A stretch of DNA of 64,000 nt from Phenylobacterium sp. (GCF_004299445.1 NZ_SCTC01000037.1:62001-126000), one strand, 5' to 3'. Counted from the first letter of the stretch, positions 24,118 to 33,088 are shown. The notes: generated from the sequence alone by a model not told the origin. Program-made: numbers and translations.

Positions 24118-25269
24118 GTGAGCCAGGAAACCTTTCCCGAGATCCGTGAGGCGGTGCGCAAGCTGTGCGCGCGCTTCCCCGGCGCCTACTGGCGCGAGCT
24201 GGACCGTGAGCGGGCGTACCCGACCGCGTTCGTCCAGGCCCTGACCGAGGCGGGGTTCCTCTCGGTGCTGATACCCGAGGAGTACGGGGGCTCGGGCCTT
24301 GGCCTCGCGGCCGCCAACGCGGTGCTGGAGGAGATCCATCGCTCGGGCTGCAACGGCGGCGCCTGCCACGCCCAGATGTACACCATGGGCACGGTGCTGC
24401 GGCACGGGACGCCGGCGCAGAAGCAGGCCTACCTGCCGAAGATCGCCACGGGCGAGCTGCGGCTGCAGGCGTTCGGCGTGACCGAGCCCGACGCCGGCAC
24501 TGACACCACCCGCATCACCACCTTCGCCCGGAAGGTCGGCGACAAGTACGTCGTGAATGGCCGGAAGCTGTGGATCAGCCGGGCCGAGCATTCCGACCTG
24601 ATGGTGCTGCTCTGCCGGACCAGCCCGCGTGACGAGGCCAAAACCTCGGCCGGGATGAGCGTGCTGCTGGTCGACATGCGGACGGCGAAGGGGAACGGCC
24701 TGACCATCACGCCGGTCCGAACCATGCTGAACCACGCCACCACCGAGCTGTTGTTCGAGGATCTCGAGGTGCCCGCCGAGAATCTCGTCGGCGAGGAGGG
24801 CAAGGGCTTCAAATACATCCTGGACGGCATGAACGCCGAGCGGATCCTGATCGCGTCGGAGTGCATCGGCGACGCCAAGTTCTTCATCGACCGGGCCAGC
24901 CAGTACGCCAAGGACCGCGTGGTGTTCGGTCGCCCGATCGGCGAGAACCAGGGCGTGCAGTTCCCGCTCGCGCGGGCCTACGTCCAGATGACCAGCGCCA
25001 GCCTGATGGTCGACAAGGCCGCCGCCCTGTTCGAGGCCGGCGAGCCGTGCGGCACCGAGGCCAACATGGCCAAGCTCGTGGCCTCCGAGGCCAGCTGGTT
25101 CGCCGCCGACATGGCCATCCAGACCCACGGCGGCTTCGGCTTCGCCGAGGAGTACGACATCGAGCGAAAGTTCCGCGAAACGCGCCTCTACCAGGTGGCG
25201 CCGATCTCCACGAACCTGATCCTCAGCCACGTGGCCACCCACGTGCTGGGCCAGCCGAAGAGCTTCTGA
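24118..25269 (+). CDS. Acyl-CoA dehydrogenase with relocated catalytic Glu
   Basis: 383 aa, GTG start at 24118. FAD-binding pattern 'FGVTEPDAGTDTTRI' (119-133), 'WISRAEHSDLMVLL', and C-terminal 'IQTHGGFGFAEEYDIERKF'. The position of the usual catalytic Glu in 'YEGT' reads Pro here ('LYQVAPISTNL'). Glu241 in 'DGMNAERILIASE' matches the place used by isovaleryl- and long-chain acyl-CoA dehydrogenases, so it is the likely base. This points to a branched or bulky acyl-CoA substrate. It is divergent from the ligase. Confidence 0.92.
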   Translation: MSQETFPEIREAVRKLCARFPGAYWRELDRERAYPTAFVQALTEAGFLSVLIPEEYGGSGLGLAAANAVLEEIHRSGCNGGACHAQMYTMGTVLRHGTPAQKQAYLPKIATGELRLQAFGVTEPDAGTDTTRITTFARKVGDKYVVNGRKLWISRAEHSDLMVLLCRTSPRDEAKTSAGMSVLLVDMRTAKGNGLTITPVRTMLNHATTELLFEDLEVPAENLVGEEGKGFKYILDGMNAERILIASECIGDAKFFIDRASQYAKDRVVFGRPIGENQGVQFPLARAYVQMTSASLMVDKAAALFEAGEPCGTEANMAKLVASEASWFAADMAIQTHGGFGFAEEYDIERKFRETRLYQVAPISTNLILSHVATHVLGQPKSF

Positions 25270-25308
25270 CGCGAGGTCTGTTGGCGCGCCAGCGCCGAAA
25301 GAAATTGA

Positions 25309-25427
25309 CCACGAACCACACGAACCACACGAACGGGGCCTGCCGATCAGCGCGGCGTGCGGGTAGATCGCGGGTTGGTGTGGTTCGTGTGGTTCGTGGT
25401 TCAACTGGACAGCGCCTGCGGCGCGCA
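25309..25427. repeat. 22-bp perfect inverted repeat with tandem 9-mers
   Basis: Left arm 25309-25330 and right arm 25378-25399 are exact reverse complements over 22 bases, separated by 47 bases. The arms are tandem copies of the 9-mer ACGAACCAC. The right arm is followed by a GC-rich stretch CAGCGCCTGCGGCGCGC (25411-25427). A half copy (right arm plus the same tail) occurs at 53014-53057. The RNA could form a long hairpin between the acyl-CoA dehydrogenase and enoyl-CoA hydratase genes. Confidence 0.8.
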
Positions 25428-25439
25428 GAGGGTAAGACG

Positions 25440-26222
25440 ATGGCCTACGAGACGATCAAGGTGAGCGAGCCCGAGGCCGGGATCACCGTCATCACCTTCG
25501 CCCGGCCGGAGGTGGCCAATGCACTCTCGACCCAGATGGGCCGCGAGCTGCTGGACATCTGGAGCCAGTTGCGCTCGGCGGACGGCCTGCGCTGCGTGAT
25601 CCTGAGCGGCGAGGGCAAGCATTTCCAGGCCGGCGCCGACCTCAAGGAGCGCAACGGCATGAGCGACGAGACGTGGGCCGAGCAGCACCGGCTGTTCGAG
25701 GCCATGATCCGCGCCCAGCTGGCCTGTCCGGTTCCGGTGATCGCCGCGGTGCAGGGCGCGGCCATGGGCGGCGGCTGCGAGATGACGCTGGCCTGCGACT
25801 TCGCCTACGCCGCCGAGGGCGCGCGGTTCGGCCTGCCGGAAGCGGGCCTGGGCATCCTGCCGGGCCTGGGCGGGACGCAGCTGCTGACGCGGGCGGTCGG
25901 TCCCCGTCGGGCCATCGAACTGCTGACGACGGCCCAGCCGTTCAGCGCCGCGCAGGCGCTGGAGTGGGGCCTGGTGAGCGGCGTGGTGGCGCCCGAAGCG
26001 CTGATGGACACGGTGCTGGGCGTCGCCCGGGTGATCGCCAGCAAGGCGCCGCTGTCGGTGCGCGGCGCCAAGCGGGTGGTGCACGAAGGCCAGGACCTGG
26101 ATCTGAAGCGCGCCATGGACCTGGAGCTGTCGATCTACAACCAGCTCTTCACCACCCAGGACCGCCGCGAAGGCGTCGGCAGCTTCAACGAGAAGCGCAC
26201 CCCGGTGTTCGAGGGGAAGTAG
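25440..26222 (+). CDS. Enoyl-CoA hydratase
   Basis: 260 aa from the ATG at 25440 with AGAGGG upstream; the longer in-frame extension runs through the repeat and the dehydrogenase gene and is spurious. Crotonase fold with oxyanion loops 'FQAGADL' and 'AAMGGGCEMTLACDFAYA'. Both catalytic Glu are present: Glu114 ('GGCEM') and Glu134 ('GLPEAGLGILPGLGGTQLL'), so genuine hydration of trans-2-enoyl-CoA is expected. The inverted repeat directly upstream may affect its expression. Probable partner of the preceding dehydrogenase in beta-oxidation. Confidence 0.92.
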   Translation: MAYETIKVSEPEAGITVITFARPEVANALSTQMGRELLDIWSQLRSADGLRCVILSGEGKHFQAGADLKERNGMSDETWAEQHRLFEAMIRAQLACPVPVIAAVQGAAMGGGCEMTLACDFAYAAEGARFGLPEAGLGILPGLGGTQLLTRAVGPRRAIELLTTAQPFSAAQALEWGLVSGVVAPEALMDTVLGVARVIASKAPLSVRGAKRVVHEGQDLDLKRAMDLELSIYNQLFTTQDRREGVGSFNEKRTPVFEGK

Positions 26223-26259
26223 GCGCGCTACGGTCCTCCCGACAACAAGGGAGGACGGC

Positions 26260-27114
26260 ATGATCCGGAGAGGCCGGCCCTATCTGGAATATCGCACGGA
26301 GCCGGCGGGAGAGGCGACCGAGCAGCTGGAGCGTGAGGGCTACACGATCGTCCGGGGGCTGTTGTCGCCGGACGAGGTGGCCGAGCTCGCGGCCGATGTG
26401 GCGCGGGTCTACGACACCGAGCCCGAGGACCAGCGCAGCGGCGCGCCGCCCGAGGACCGAGACATGTTCCGCTATGCGATGCTGAACCGCAGCGCCGCGG
26501 CGCAGAAGGCGGTGGCGAATCCGAAGCTGCTGGCCGTGATCGAGCCGCTGCTGGGCGAGGACTGCCACGTGATCGCCAACACGGCCTGGCGCAACCCGGC
26601 GGGACAACCGGGCGGCCACGGCGGGCAGAACTGGCACATCGACGCCGGGCCGCACGTGCCGCTGCCCGATGGCGTGCGCTGGCCGGCGGACATCCCGCAT
26701 CCGGTATTCGCCGTCGGCGTCCACATCTATCTGCAGGACTGTGCGCTGGAGGATGGGCCCACGGGCGTGATCCCGGGCAGTCACCTGTCGGGCAGGCCGC
26801 CGCCGCAGGACCGCACCATGGACAGCGACCTGACCTACGAAGGCCGGGGCGTCGTGCCCTTCATCGTGAGGGCCGGCGACGCGGGCTTCTTCGTGTCCGA
26901 TGTCTGGCACCGGCGGATGCCGACGAAGCTGGGCGCCGATCGGGGCCGGTTCTTCCTGCAGGCGCACTATGGCCGCCGAGACATCGCTCAGCGAATCCTG
27001 CCGACCCGGGACGCCAACCATCTGTCGCCGGAGGCCGTGGCGCGCGCCCATGCCGGCGCCGAGCGCGAGCGCAGGGTCGTAGGGCTGCATCCGCCGTTCT
27101 TCTACGACGGGTAG
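26260..27114 (+). CDS. Phytanoyl-CoA dioxygenase family protein
   Basis: 284 aa Fe(II)/2-oxoglutarate oxygenase. Iron triad: His126 and Asp128 ('NWHIDAGPH') and His217 ('DVWHRRM'); Arg230 ('DRGRFFLQ') is placed to bind 2-oxoglutarate. 'EREGYTIVRGLLSPDEVAEL' at the N-terminus and 'IPGSHLSGRP' in the middle are typical. GGGAGGA lies 5-7 bases before the start. It hydroxylates a lipid or small metabolite; substrate unknown. Its 3-prime end overlaps the convergent phosphatase gene by 13 bp. Confidence 0.9.
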   Translation: MIRRGRPYLEYRTEPAGEATEQLEREGYTIVRGLLSPDEVAELAADVARVYDTEPEDQRSGAPPEDRDMFRYAMLNRSAAAQKAVANPKLLAVIEPLLGEDCHVIANTAWRNPAGQPGGHGGQNWHIDAGPHVPLPDGVRWPADIPHPVFAVGVHIYLQDCALEDGPTGVIPGSHLSGRPPPQDRTMDSDLTYEGRGVVPFIVRAGDAGFFVSDVWHRRMPTKLGADRGRFFLQAHYGRRDIAQRILPTRDANHLSPEAVARAHAGAERERRVVGLHPPFFYDG

Positions 27115-28790
27115 GGCGGGCCCCCCAACAACGGCCGGCGGAGCGCCAGGATCGCGAGGTCGTCGCTGGGGTCGCCGCCGGCTTCGAAGGCGCGGACGCG
27201 GGCCACCAGGCTGTCGGTCAGCGCCGAGAGCGGGCCGTCGCGGGGCGCCTCGGCCAGCGCCTGGCGCAGGCGCGCCTGGCCGAACAGCTGCCGCGACCGG
27301 TCCTGCGCCTCGGTGACGCCGTCGGTGAAGGCGACCAGCGTCGCGCCGGGCTCCAGCCGGGTCAGTTCGGCCTGATAGGCGAAGCCCGCGCCGGCGCAGA
27401 GCGGCGGCCCGCCGTCGATTTCCAGCGCGGCCACCGTCCCGTCGGCGTTCACCACCAGCGGGTTCTCGTGCCCCGCGCTGCAGAGGGCCAAGGCGCCGGT
27501 GTCCAGGTTCAGCACGCCCGCCAGCAGCGACATGGCCATGGCCTCGCCGTTGTTGCGCTCCAGCTCGGCCTCAATGGCGCGGAAGGCGTCGCCCAGCCGG
27601 TCGGCCTTGCGGGTGATGAGGCTGTGCGACAGGGCCTTGGCCAGCGCCATGAACAGCGAGGCGCCGACGCCCTTGCCGGTCACGTCGCCGACCAGGAACG
27701 CGAGATGGTCGTCGCCCACCTTGAAGGCGTCATAGAGGTCGCCGCCGACGCTGCGGGCGGGCTCGAGCACGGCGTCCACCTCGGCCCGGCCCGACAGCGC
27801 CGCCAGCGCGGCGCGGGGCAGCAGCATGCCGGCCTGGATGTCGCCGGCCGCGCGCTCGGCCCGCTTGCGGTCCTCGATGTCGCGCAGGATGTTCACCAGC
27901 TCGACCGCCGCGCCCGAGGCGTCGCGGATGACGGTCGGGCTCTCCTCGATCCACGTCCAGTCGCCCGACTTGTGGCGGATGCGGTACTCGCGCCGGCTGC
28001 CGTCCAGATCGCCGAGGGCTGCGAACCTGGCCGGCCGCCGCTCGGCCAGCCGGGGGCGATCGTCGGGGTGCACGAAACTGCCGGCGGGGACGCCGATCAG
28101 GTCGCGCGGGGCATATCCGTAGCGCCGGACGCTGGGCGAGGCCCAGGTGATCTTCGAACTGGGATCCAGCCGCAGGATCACGTCGGCCGAGTTCTCGACC
28201 AGGAAGGCCAGCTCGGCCTCGTGGCGGCGGATGCGGGCCTGGGCGTCGTGCAGCTCGCGCTCCATCGACACATAGGCCTTGAGGTCGCGGCGCAGCGTCA
28301 TCGCCGACGAGACGGCGGCGGCCATCGCCTCCAGCTGGGCGCACTGGGCCTCGCCGAAGTCGTGGCGCGGCCGGTAGTCGATGACGCAGAAGCTGCCGAG
28401 CCGGAAGCCGTCGGGGCTGGTCAGAGGCGCGCCGGCATAGAAGCGGACGAACGGCTCTCCGGTGACCAGCGGGTTGTCGCGGAAGCGCGGGTCGGCCGTG
28501 GCGTCGGGAATCAGCATCGTTCGCGCCTGGCGGATCGTGTGATCGCAGAACGCCACGTCGCGCGGCGTCTCGCCCCCGTCCATGCCCACGCACGACTTGA
28601 ACCACTGGCGCTCGGCGTCGATCAGCGACACCAGCGCGACCGGGGTCTGGAACGTCTGGGCTGCGAGCGCCGTCAGGTTGTCGAAGATCGCCTCGGGCTC
28701 GGTGTCCAACACGTCCAGGGCGCGCAACGCCGCGAGCCGCCGGGCTTCGTCGGCGATCGCGCGGTCCGCATCCTGGATGGACTTGTCCAT
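27102..28790 (-). CDS. GAF-PAS sensor with PP2C (SpoIIE-type) phosphatase domain
   Basis: 562 aa from the ATG at 28790, preceded by AGGAAGGGGC; a frame continuing upstream to 30314 lies over glcD and is spurious. GAF domain at about 25-170 ('ALRALDVLDTEPEAIFDNLT', 'WFKSCVGMDGGETPRDVAFC'), PAS/PAC at about 185-310 ('IRHKSGDWTWIEESPTVIRD'), then a PPM-type serine phosphatase ('LEPARSVGGDLYDAFKVGDD', 'FLVGDVTGKGVGASLFMALA', 'LVAFTDGVTEAQD', 'PSDDLAILALRR'). Likely controls an anti-sigma-factor antagonist in partner switching. The partners are not adjacent. No membrane segment. Confidence 0.92.
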   Translation of the reverse strand: MDKSIQDADRAIADEARRLAALRALDVLDTEPEAIFDNLTALAAQTFQTPVALVSLIDAERQWFKSCVGMDGGETPRDVAFCDHTIRQARTMLIPDATADPRFRDNPLVTGEPFVRFYAGAPLTSPDGFRLGSFCVIDYRPRHDFGEAQCAQLEAMAAAVSSAMTLRRDLKAYVSMERELHDAQARIRRHEAELAFLVENSADVILRLDPSSKITWASPSVRRYGYAPRDLIGVPAGSFVHPDDRPRLAERRPARFAALGDLDGSRREYRIRHKSGDWTWIEESPTVIRDASGAAVELVNILRDIEDRKRAERAAGDIQAGMLLPRAALAALSGRAEVDAVLEPARSVGGDLYDAFKVGDDHLAFLVGDVTGKGVGASLFMALAKALSHSLITRKADRLGDAFRAIEAELERNNGEAMAMSLLAGVLNLDTGALALCSAGHENPLVVNADGTVAALEIDGGPPLCAGAGFAYQAELTRLEPGATLVAFTDGVTEAQDRSRQLFGQARLRQALAEAPRDGPLSALTDSLVARVRAFEAGGDPSDDLAILALRRPLLGGPPYPS

Positions 28791-28865
28791 GCCCCTTCCT
28801 ACGGTCCGGGAGCATAACCGGATGACGGCTTTGTGGTGGGAGATTCTGCGCCTACCGTCGCGCTC

Positions 28866-30353
28866 ATGAAGATGCCCGCGCCCGACGATGCGCTGATCGC
28901 CCGCAAGGCCGAGATCGTGCGTGCGCTGCGGCGCATCGTGCCCGGCGAGGGCGTAGTGTCGGAACCGGCGGGCCTGGTCCCGTTCGAGAGCGACGGCCTT
29001 TCGGCCTATCGGCAGCAGCCTCTGGCGGTGGTGCTGCCCGAGACCACGGCGCAGGTCTCGGAGATCCTGCGCTGGTGCCAGGCCAACGGGGTGAAGGTGG
29101 TGCCGCGCGGCGCGGGCACGTCGCTGTCGGGCGGCGCGCTGCCGCTGGCCGACGGGGTGGTGCTGGGCCTGTCGAAGTTCAACCGCGTCCTGGAGGTGGA
29201 CTACGCCAACCGCTGCGCGGTGGTGCAGCCGGGGGTGACGAACCTGGCCATCACGGGCGCCGTCGAAGGGCGCGGCTTCTACTATGCCCCCGATCCTTCG
29301 AGCCAGATCGCCTGCACCATCGGCGGCAACGTGGCCGAGAACTCGGGCGGGGTGCACTGCCTCAAGTACGGGCTGACCACCAACAACCTGCTGGGCTGCG
29401 AACTGGTGCTGATGAGCGGCGAGATCGTCCGGTTCGGCGGCAAGGCGATGGACGCCGAAGGTTATGACCTGCTGGGGTTGGTCACGGGATCCGAGGGGCT
29501 GCTGGGCGTGGTCACCGAGGTGACGGTGCGCATCCTGCCCAAGCCGGAAACGGCGCGGGCGCTGCTGCTGGGGTTCCCGTCGGTGGAGCAGGCCGGCGCC
29601 TGCGTCGGCGACATCATCGCCGCGGGCGTGATCCCGGCCGGGCTGGAGATGATGGACAACCCGGCAATCCGGGCGGCCGAGGCGTTCGTGGGGGCGGGCT
29701 ATCCGGTGGACGCCGCCGCGCTGCTGATCTGCGAGCTGGACGGGCCCGAGGCCGAGTGCGCCGAACTGGCGAGCCACGTCCGCATGCTGGCCGCCCAGCG
29801 CGGGGCCGACTTCGTGAAGACCTCCGAGAGCGAGGCCCAGCGGCTGTCGTTCTGGGCGGGGCGCAAGGCCGCGTTCCCGGCGGTGGGCCGCATCGCGCCC
29901 GACTACTTCTGCATGGACGGCACGATCCCCCGCAAGGCGCTGCCGCAGGTGCTGACCCGGATCACCGAGCTGTCGGCGCAGTACGGGCTGGGCGTGGCCA
30001 ACGTCTTCCACGCGGGCGACGGCAACCTGCACCCGTTGATCCTCTACGACGCCGACATCCCCGGTCAGCTGGAGAAGGCCGAGGCGTTCGGGGCCGACAT
30101 CCTCAAGCTGTGCGTGGCAGTGGGCGGCGTGCTGACCGGCGAGCACGGGGTGGGCGTCGAGAAGCGCGACCTGGTGGGCGAGATGTTCGACGAGACGGAC
30201 CTGGCCTGCCAGCAGCGGGTGAAATGCGCCTTCGACCCCGGCCTGCTGCTCAATCCCGGCAAGGTGTTCCCGGTGCTGCACCGCTGCGCCGAGCTGGGCC
30301 GCGTGCACGTGCACAAGGGCAAGCTGGCCTTTCCGGAGCTGCCGCGCTTCTGA
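28866..30353 (+). CDS. glcD: Glycolate oxidase subunit GlcD (FAD-linked oxidase)
   Basis: 495 aa from the ATG at 28866 (MKMPAPDDALIARKAEIVRA); the frame opens 33 bases earlier without support. FAD PCMH domain 'VLPETTAQVSEILRWCQANG', 'VVPRGAGTSLSGGALPL', 'YAPDPSSQIACTIGGNVAEN' and the C-terminal FAD-oxidase domain 'VFHAGDGNLHPLILYD', 'GGVLTGEHGVGVEKRD'. Together with GlcE and GlcF it oxidises glycolate to glyoxylate. The stop overlaps the glcE start (TGATG). No glcC regulator or glycolate permease is beside it. Confidence 0.95.
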   Translation: MKMPAPDDALIARKAEIVRALRRIVPGEGVVSEPAGLVPFESDGLSAYRQQPLAVVLPETTAQVSEILRWCQANGVKVVPRGAGTSLSGGALPLADGVVLGLSKFNRVLEVDYANRCAVVQPGVTNLAITGAVEGRGFYYAPDPSSQIACTIGGNVAENSGGVHCLKYGLTTNNLLGCELVLMSGEIVRFGGKAMDAEGYDLLGLVTGSEGLLGVVTEVTVRILPKPETARALLLGFPSVEQAGACVGDIIAAGVIPAGLEMMDNPAIRAAEAFVGAGYPVDAAALLICELDGPEAECAELASHVRMLAAQRGADFVKTSESEAQRLSFWAGRKAAFPAVGRIAPDYFCMDGTIPRKALPQVLTRITELSAQYGLGVANVFHAGDGNLHPLILYDADIPGQLEKAEAFGADILKLCVAVGGVLTGEHGVGVEKRDLVGEMFDETDLACQQRVKCAFDPGLLLNPGKVFPVLHRCAELGRVHVHKGKLAFPELPRF

Positions 30354-31522
30354 TGCTGGACCAGGTTCGCCCCCTCAAGCCCACGACCCCCGAAGAGGTC
30401 CAGGCCATCGTGGCCGAGGCCGGGGCGCACGCGCGCCACATCGAGGTGGTCGGCGCCGGCACCAAGCGGGCGATCGGGGCCATGGACCCCATCGACATGG
30501 TGCTGTCGACCCAGCGGCTGGACCGCATCGTCGACTATTCCCCGGATGAGCTGGTGCTGACCGCCCAGCCCGGCGTGCGCATCGCCGACCTGGAGAAGAT
30601 CTGCGCCAGCCGGGGCCAGATGCTGGCGTTCGAGCCTCCGCGCTGGACGCGCCTGCTTGGCGCGCGGGGCGAGCCGACCCTGGGCGGGGTGATCGGGGCC
30701 AACCTGTCCGGGCCCCGGCGCATCCGGGCCGGCGCGGCGCGCGACCATCTCCTGGGGTTCGAGGCCGTGTCGGGCCGGGGCGAGGTGTTCAAGGCCGGCG
30801 GCAAGGTGGTGAAGAACGTCACCGGCTACGACCTGATGAAGCTGATGGCCGGGTCGTGGGGAACGCTCGCGATCTTCACCGAGCTGACCATCAAGGTGCT
30901 GCCGGCGCCGCGCACCGAGCTCACGCTGCTGCTGTTCGGCCTGGCCGACGTGCGGGCGGCCGAGGCGATGCAGGCGGCGCTGAACGGGCCGTTCGAGGTC
31001 TCGGGCGCGGCTCACCTGCCGACCTTCGCGGCGCGCTCGCGACCGCTGAAAGCCGAGATGCCGGTGACGGCGCTTCGCCTGGAGGGGTTCGAAGCGTCAG
31101 TGGAGGCCCGCGCCCAGGCCCTGGTGGCGGCTCTGTCGAGTTTCGGACGGATCGACGAGTTGGAGGGCGAGCACTCCCGCGAGTTCTGGGGTCAGGTTCG
31201 CGAGGTTGAGGCGTTCGCGGGCGATCCCCGGCCGCTTTGGCGCCTCAGCCTGCCGCCGGCCCAGGGCTGGAAGGGACCGCACGCTCTGCCTGGCGATGCG
31301 CTCTATGACTGGGGCGGCGGGCTGGCCTGGCTGCTCACGGAAGAGCCGGCGGACAAGGTGCGCAGCGTGGCGCGGGGCCTGGGCGGGCATGCGCTGTGCC
31401 TGCGCGGCGCCGAGGCGTTCGGGCCGCGCGAGGGCGCGCTGGGCGAACTGCAGGGCCGCGTGAAGGCCGCCTTCGATCCGCTGGGCGTGCTGAACCCCGG
31501 CCGGATGGAGGGCGCGGCGTGA
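30353..31522 (+). CDS. glcE: Glycolate oxidase subunit GlcE (FAD-binding)
   Basis: 389 aa from the ATG at 30353, overlapping the glcD stop by one base. A second FAD PCMH domain: 'PTTPEEVQAIVAEAG', 'VVGAGTKRAIGAMDPIDMVL', 'FEPPRWTRLLGARGEPTLGG', 'IGANLSGPRRIRAGAARDHL', 'GGKVVKNVTGYDLMKLMAGS'. C-terminal 'FDPLGVLNPGRM' is the usual ending. It ends in a GTGA overlap with glcF. Length and order are normal for the family. Confidence 0.94.
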   Translation: MLDQVRPLKPTTPEEVQAIVAEAGAHARHIEVVGAGTKRAIGAMDPIDMVLSTQRLDRIVDYSPDELVLTAQPGVRIADLEKICASRGQMLAFEPPRWTRLLGARGEPTLGGVIGANLSGPRRIRAGAARDHLLGFEAVSGRGEVFKAGGKVVKNVTGYDLMKLMAGSWGTLAIFTELTIKVLPAPRTELTLLLFGLADVRAAEAMQAALNGPFEVSGAAHLPTFAARSRPLKAEMPVTALRLEGFEASVEARAQALVAALSSFGRIDELEGEHSREFWGQVREVEAFAGDPRPLWRLSLPPAQGWKGPHALPGDALYDWGGGLAWLLTEEPADKVRSVARGLGGHALCLRGAEAFGPREGALGELQGRVKAAFDPLGVLNPGRMEGAA

Positions 31523-32793
31523 GGACCGCCTTCACCCCCGATCAACTGGCCGACCCGGAAACCGCCGCCAGCGCCGCGGCGATCCGCAAGTGCGTGCACT
31601 GCGGCTTCTGCACGGCGACCTGTCCGACCTACGTGCTGCTGGGCGACGAGCGCGACAGTCCGCGGGGCCGGATCGAGCTGATCCGCGAGATGCTGGAGCA
31701 CGGCGGCCCGCCGGCGCCGGCGACGGTGACCCACGTCGACCGCTGCCTGTCGTGCCTGGCCTGCACCACCACCTGTCCGTCCGGCGTCGACTACGCGCAA
31801 CTGATCGACCACGCCCGGGCGCACATCGAGGCGCACCATGTGCGGCCCCTGCCCGAGCGGTTGTTGCGGATGGCGCTGGCGTGGGTGTTGCCGCATCCGA
31901 AACGGCTGAGGCTGGCCATGGGACTGGGCCGGCTGGCCCGGCCATTGGAGCCGACCCTGGAGCGCACGGGGTTGAAGCCGCTGGCCGCGATGCTGCGCCT
32001 GCTGCCCGCGCCGAGACAGGCAGCCGAGGGCACGACGTCGGCGCCGGTCACGCGCCGGGGACGCGTGATCCTGCTGCAGGGCTGCGTGGAGTCCGTTGTC
32101 GCGCCGCAGGTGCGCGCGGCGGCGACGCGGTTGCTCGCGCGCTGTGGCTACGAGGTCGTGCTGGCCGAGGGCGAGGGCTGCTGCGGCGCGCTTTCGCAGC
32201 ACCTGGGCCGCCCCGACGAGGCCAGGGCCATGGCGCGGGCCAACCTCTCCGCCTGGGGCCGGGCGGGGAAGGTGGACGCCATCGTCACCACGGCGGCCGG
32301 CTGCGGGACCATGCTGAAGGACTACCGCCACCTGGTGGGCCAGGATGTCCCGGCGAAGGACATCCTGGAGTTCGTGGCCGAGGCCGGCCTGCCGCCGGTG
32401 GCCCGGCCGCCGGGGATCGCGGTGGCCTATCACGCGGCCTGCTCGCTGCAGCACGGACAGCAGATCAAGACCGCGCCGCCGAAGCTGCTGGCCGACGCGG
32501 GCTTCGACGTGCGTCTGCCCGCCGAGGGTCACCTCTGCTGTGGCTCGGCGGGGGTCTACAACATCCTGCAGGTCGAGCTGGCCACCCGCCTGCGCGATCG
32601 CAAGGCCGCCAACATCGCCGCCACCGGCGCGGCCGTGGTGGCCGCGGGCAACGTGGGCTGCATGACCCAGCTGGCCCCGGCGCTGGCCGCGCCGATCGTC
32701 CACCCGGTGGAACTGCTGGACTGGGCGACGGGCGGGCCGAAGCCCGCGGCGCTGGCGGCGCCCGAACCCGACCGCCTCCGTATCGATCCCTAG
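31519..32793 (+). CDS. glcF: Glycolate oxidase iron-sulfur subunit GlcF
   Basis: 424 aa from the GTG at 31519, overlapping the glcE stop by four bases. Two [4Fe-4S] motifs: Cys 25, 28, 31, 35 ('CVHCGFCTATCP') and 76, 79, 82, 86 ('CLSCLACTTTCP'). Two CCG domains follow ('GEGCCGALSQHLG', 'HLCCGSAGVYN'). It passes electrons from the flavin subunits to the respiratory chain. Third gene of a complete glcDEF operon. Confidence 0.95.
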   Translation: MRTAFTPDQLADPETAASAAAIRKCVHCGFCTATCPTYVLLGDERDSPRGRIELIREMLEHGGPPAPATVTHVDRCLSCLACTTTCPSGVDYAQLIDHARAHIEAHHVRPLPERLLRMALAWVLPHPKRLRLAMGLGRLARPLEPTLERTGLKPLAAMLRLLPAPRQAAEGTTSAPVTRRGRVILLQGCVESVVAPQVRAAATRLLARCGYEVVLAEGEGCCGALSQHLGRPDEARAMARANLSAWGRAGKVDAIVTTAAGCGTMLKDYRHLVGQDVPAKDILEFVAEAGLPPVARPPGIAVAYHAACSLQHGQQIKTAPPKLLADAGFDVRLPAEGHLCCGSAGVYNILQVELATRLRDRKAANIAATGAAVVAAGNVGCMTQLAPALAAPIVHPVELLDWATGGPKPAALAAPEPDRLRIDP

Positions 32794-32890
32794 GGTGCGA
32801 TCCCACGGTATCGGCCCGTAGGCGCCGCTCCGGAGTGTCCAGCCTCGACGCGCCGTCGCAAAAGCCGCGGCGTCGAAGAGGAATTTTCCG

Positions 32891-33088
32891 ATGCGTCCGA
32901 TCCTCAAACCGGAGGTCGTCGTTGCCGCCTACGGCGCCTATGCCGCCATCACGCTGGGCGTGGCGTACTGGACCGGACGGGGGCGGCGCGGCTCACGCCG
33001 CCTGAACAAAGCCCGGCCACGCCGACATGTACTGGACGAAGGCCGGGCTAAGGCCCTCATTGGCCAGGTATTCGGCCGTCACCGGTAG
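32891..33088 (+). CDS. Possible small membrane protein
   Basis: 65 aa with one predicted membrane helix ('VVVAAYGAYAAITLGVAYW') after a short N-terminus, then a very basic tail. GAGGA lies 8 bases before the ATG. The last 96 bases run antisense over the 3-prime end of the Old Yellow Enzyme gene, so the tail may be an artefact while the first 34 residues look plausible. No family recognised. Confidence 0.4.
   Translation: MRPILKPEVVVAAYGAYAAITLGVAYWTGRGRRGSRRLNKARPRRHVLDEGRAKALIGQVFGRHR

Noticed and set aside
25309-25427. CRISPR-like array
   Set aside because: The tandem 9-mers are too short and without spacers; the two arms form one inverted repeat, and no cas gene is present.
27102-30314. 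1070-aa minus-strand frame including the PP2C phosphatase
   Set aside because: The part beyond 28790 is antisense to glcD and has no domain; a good ribosome site and an ATG exist at 28790.
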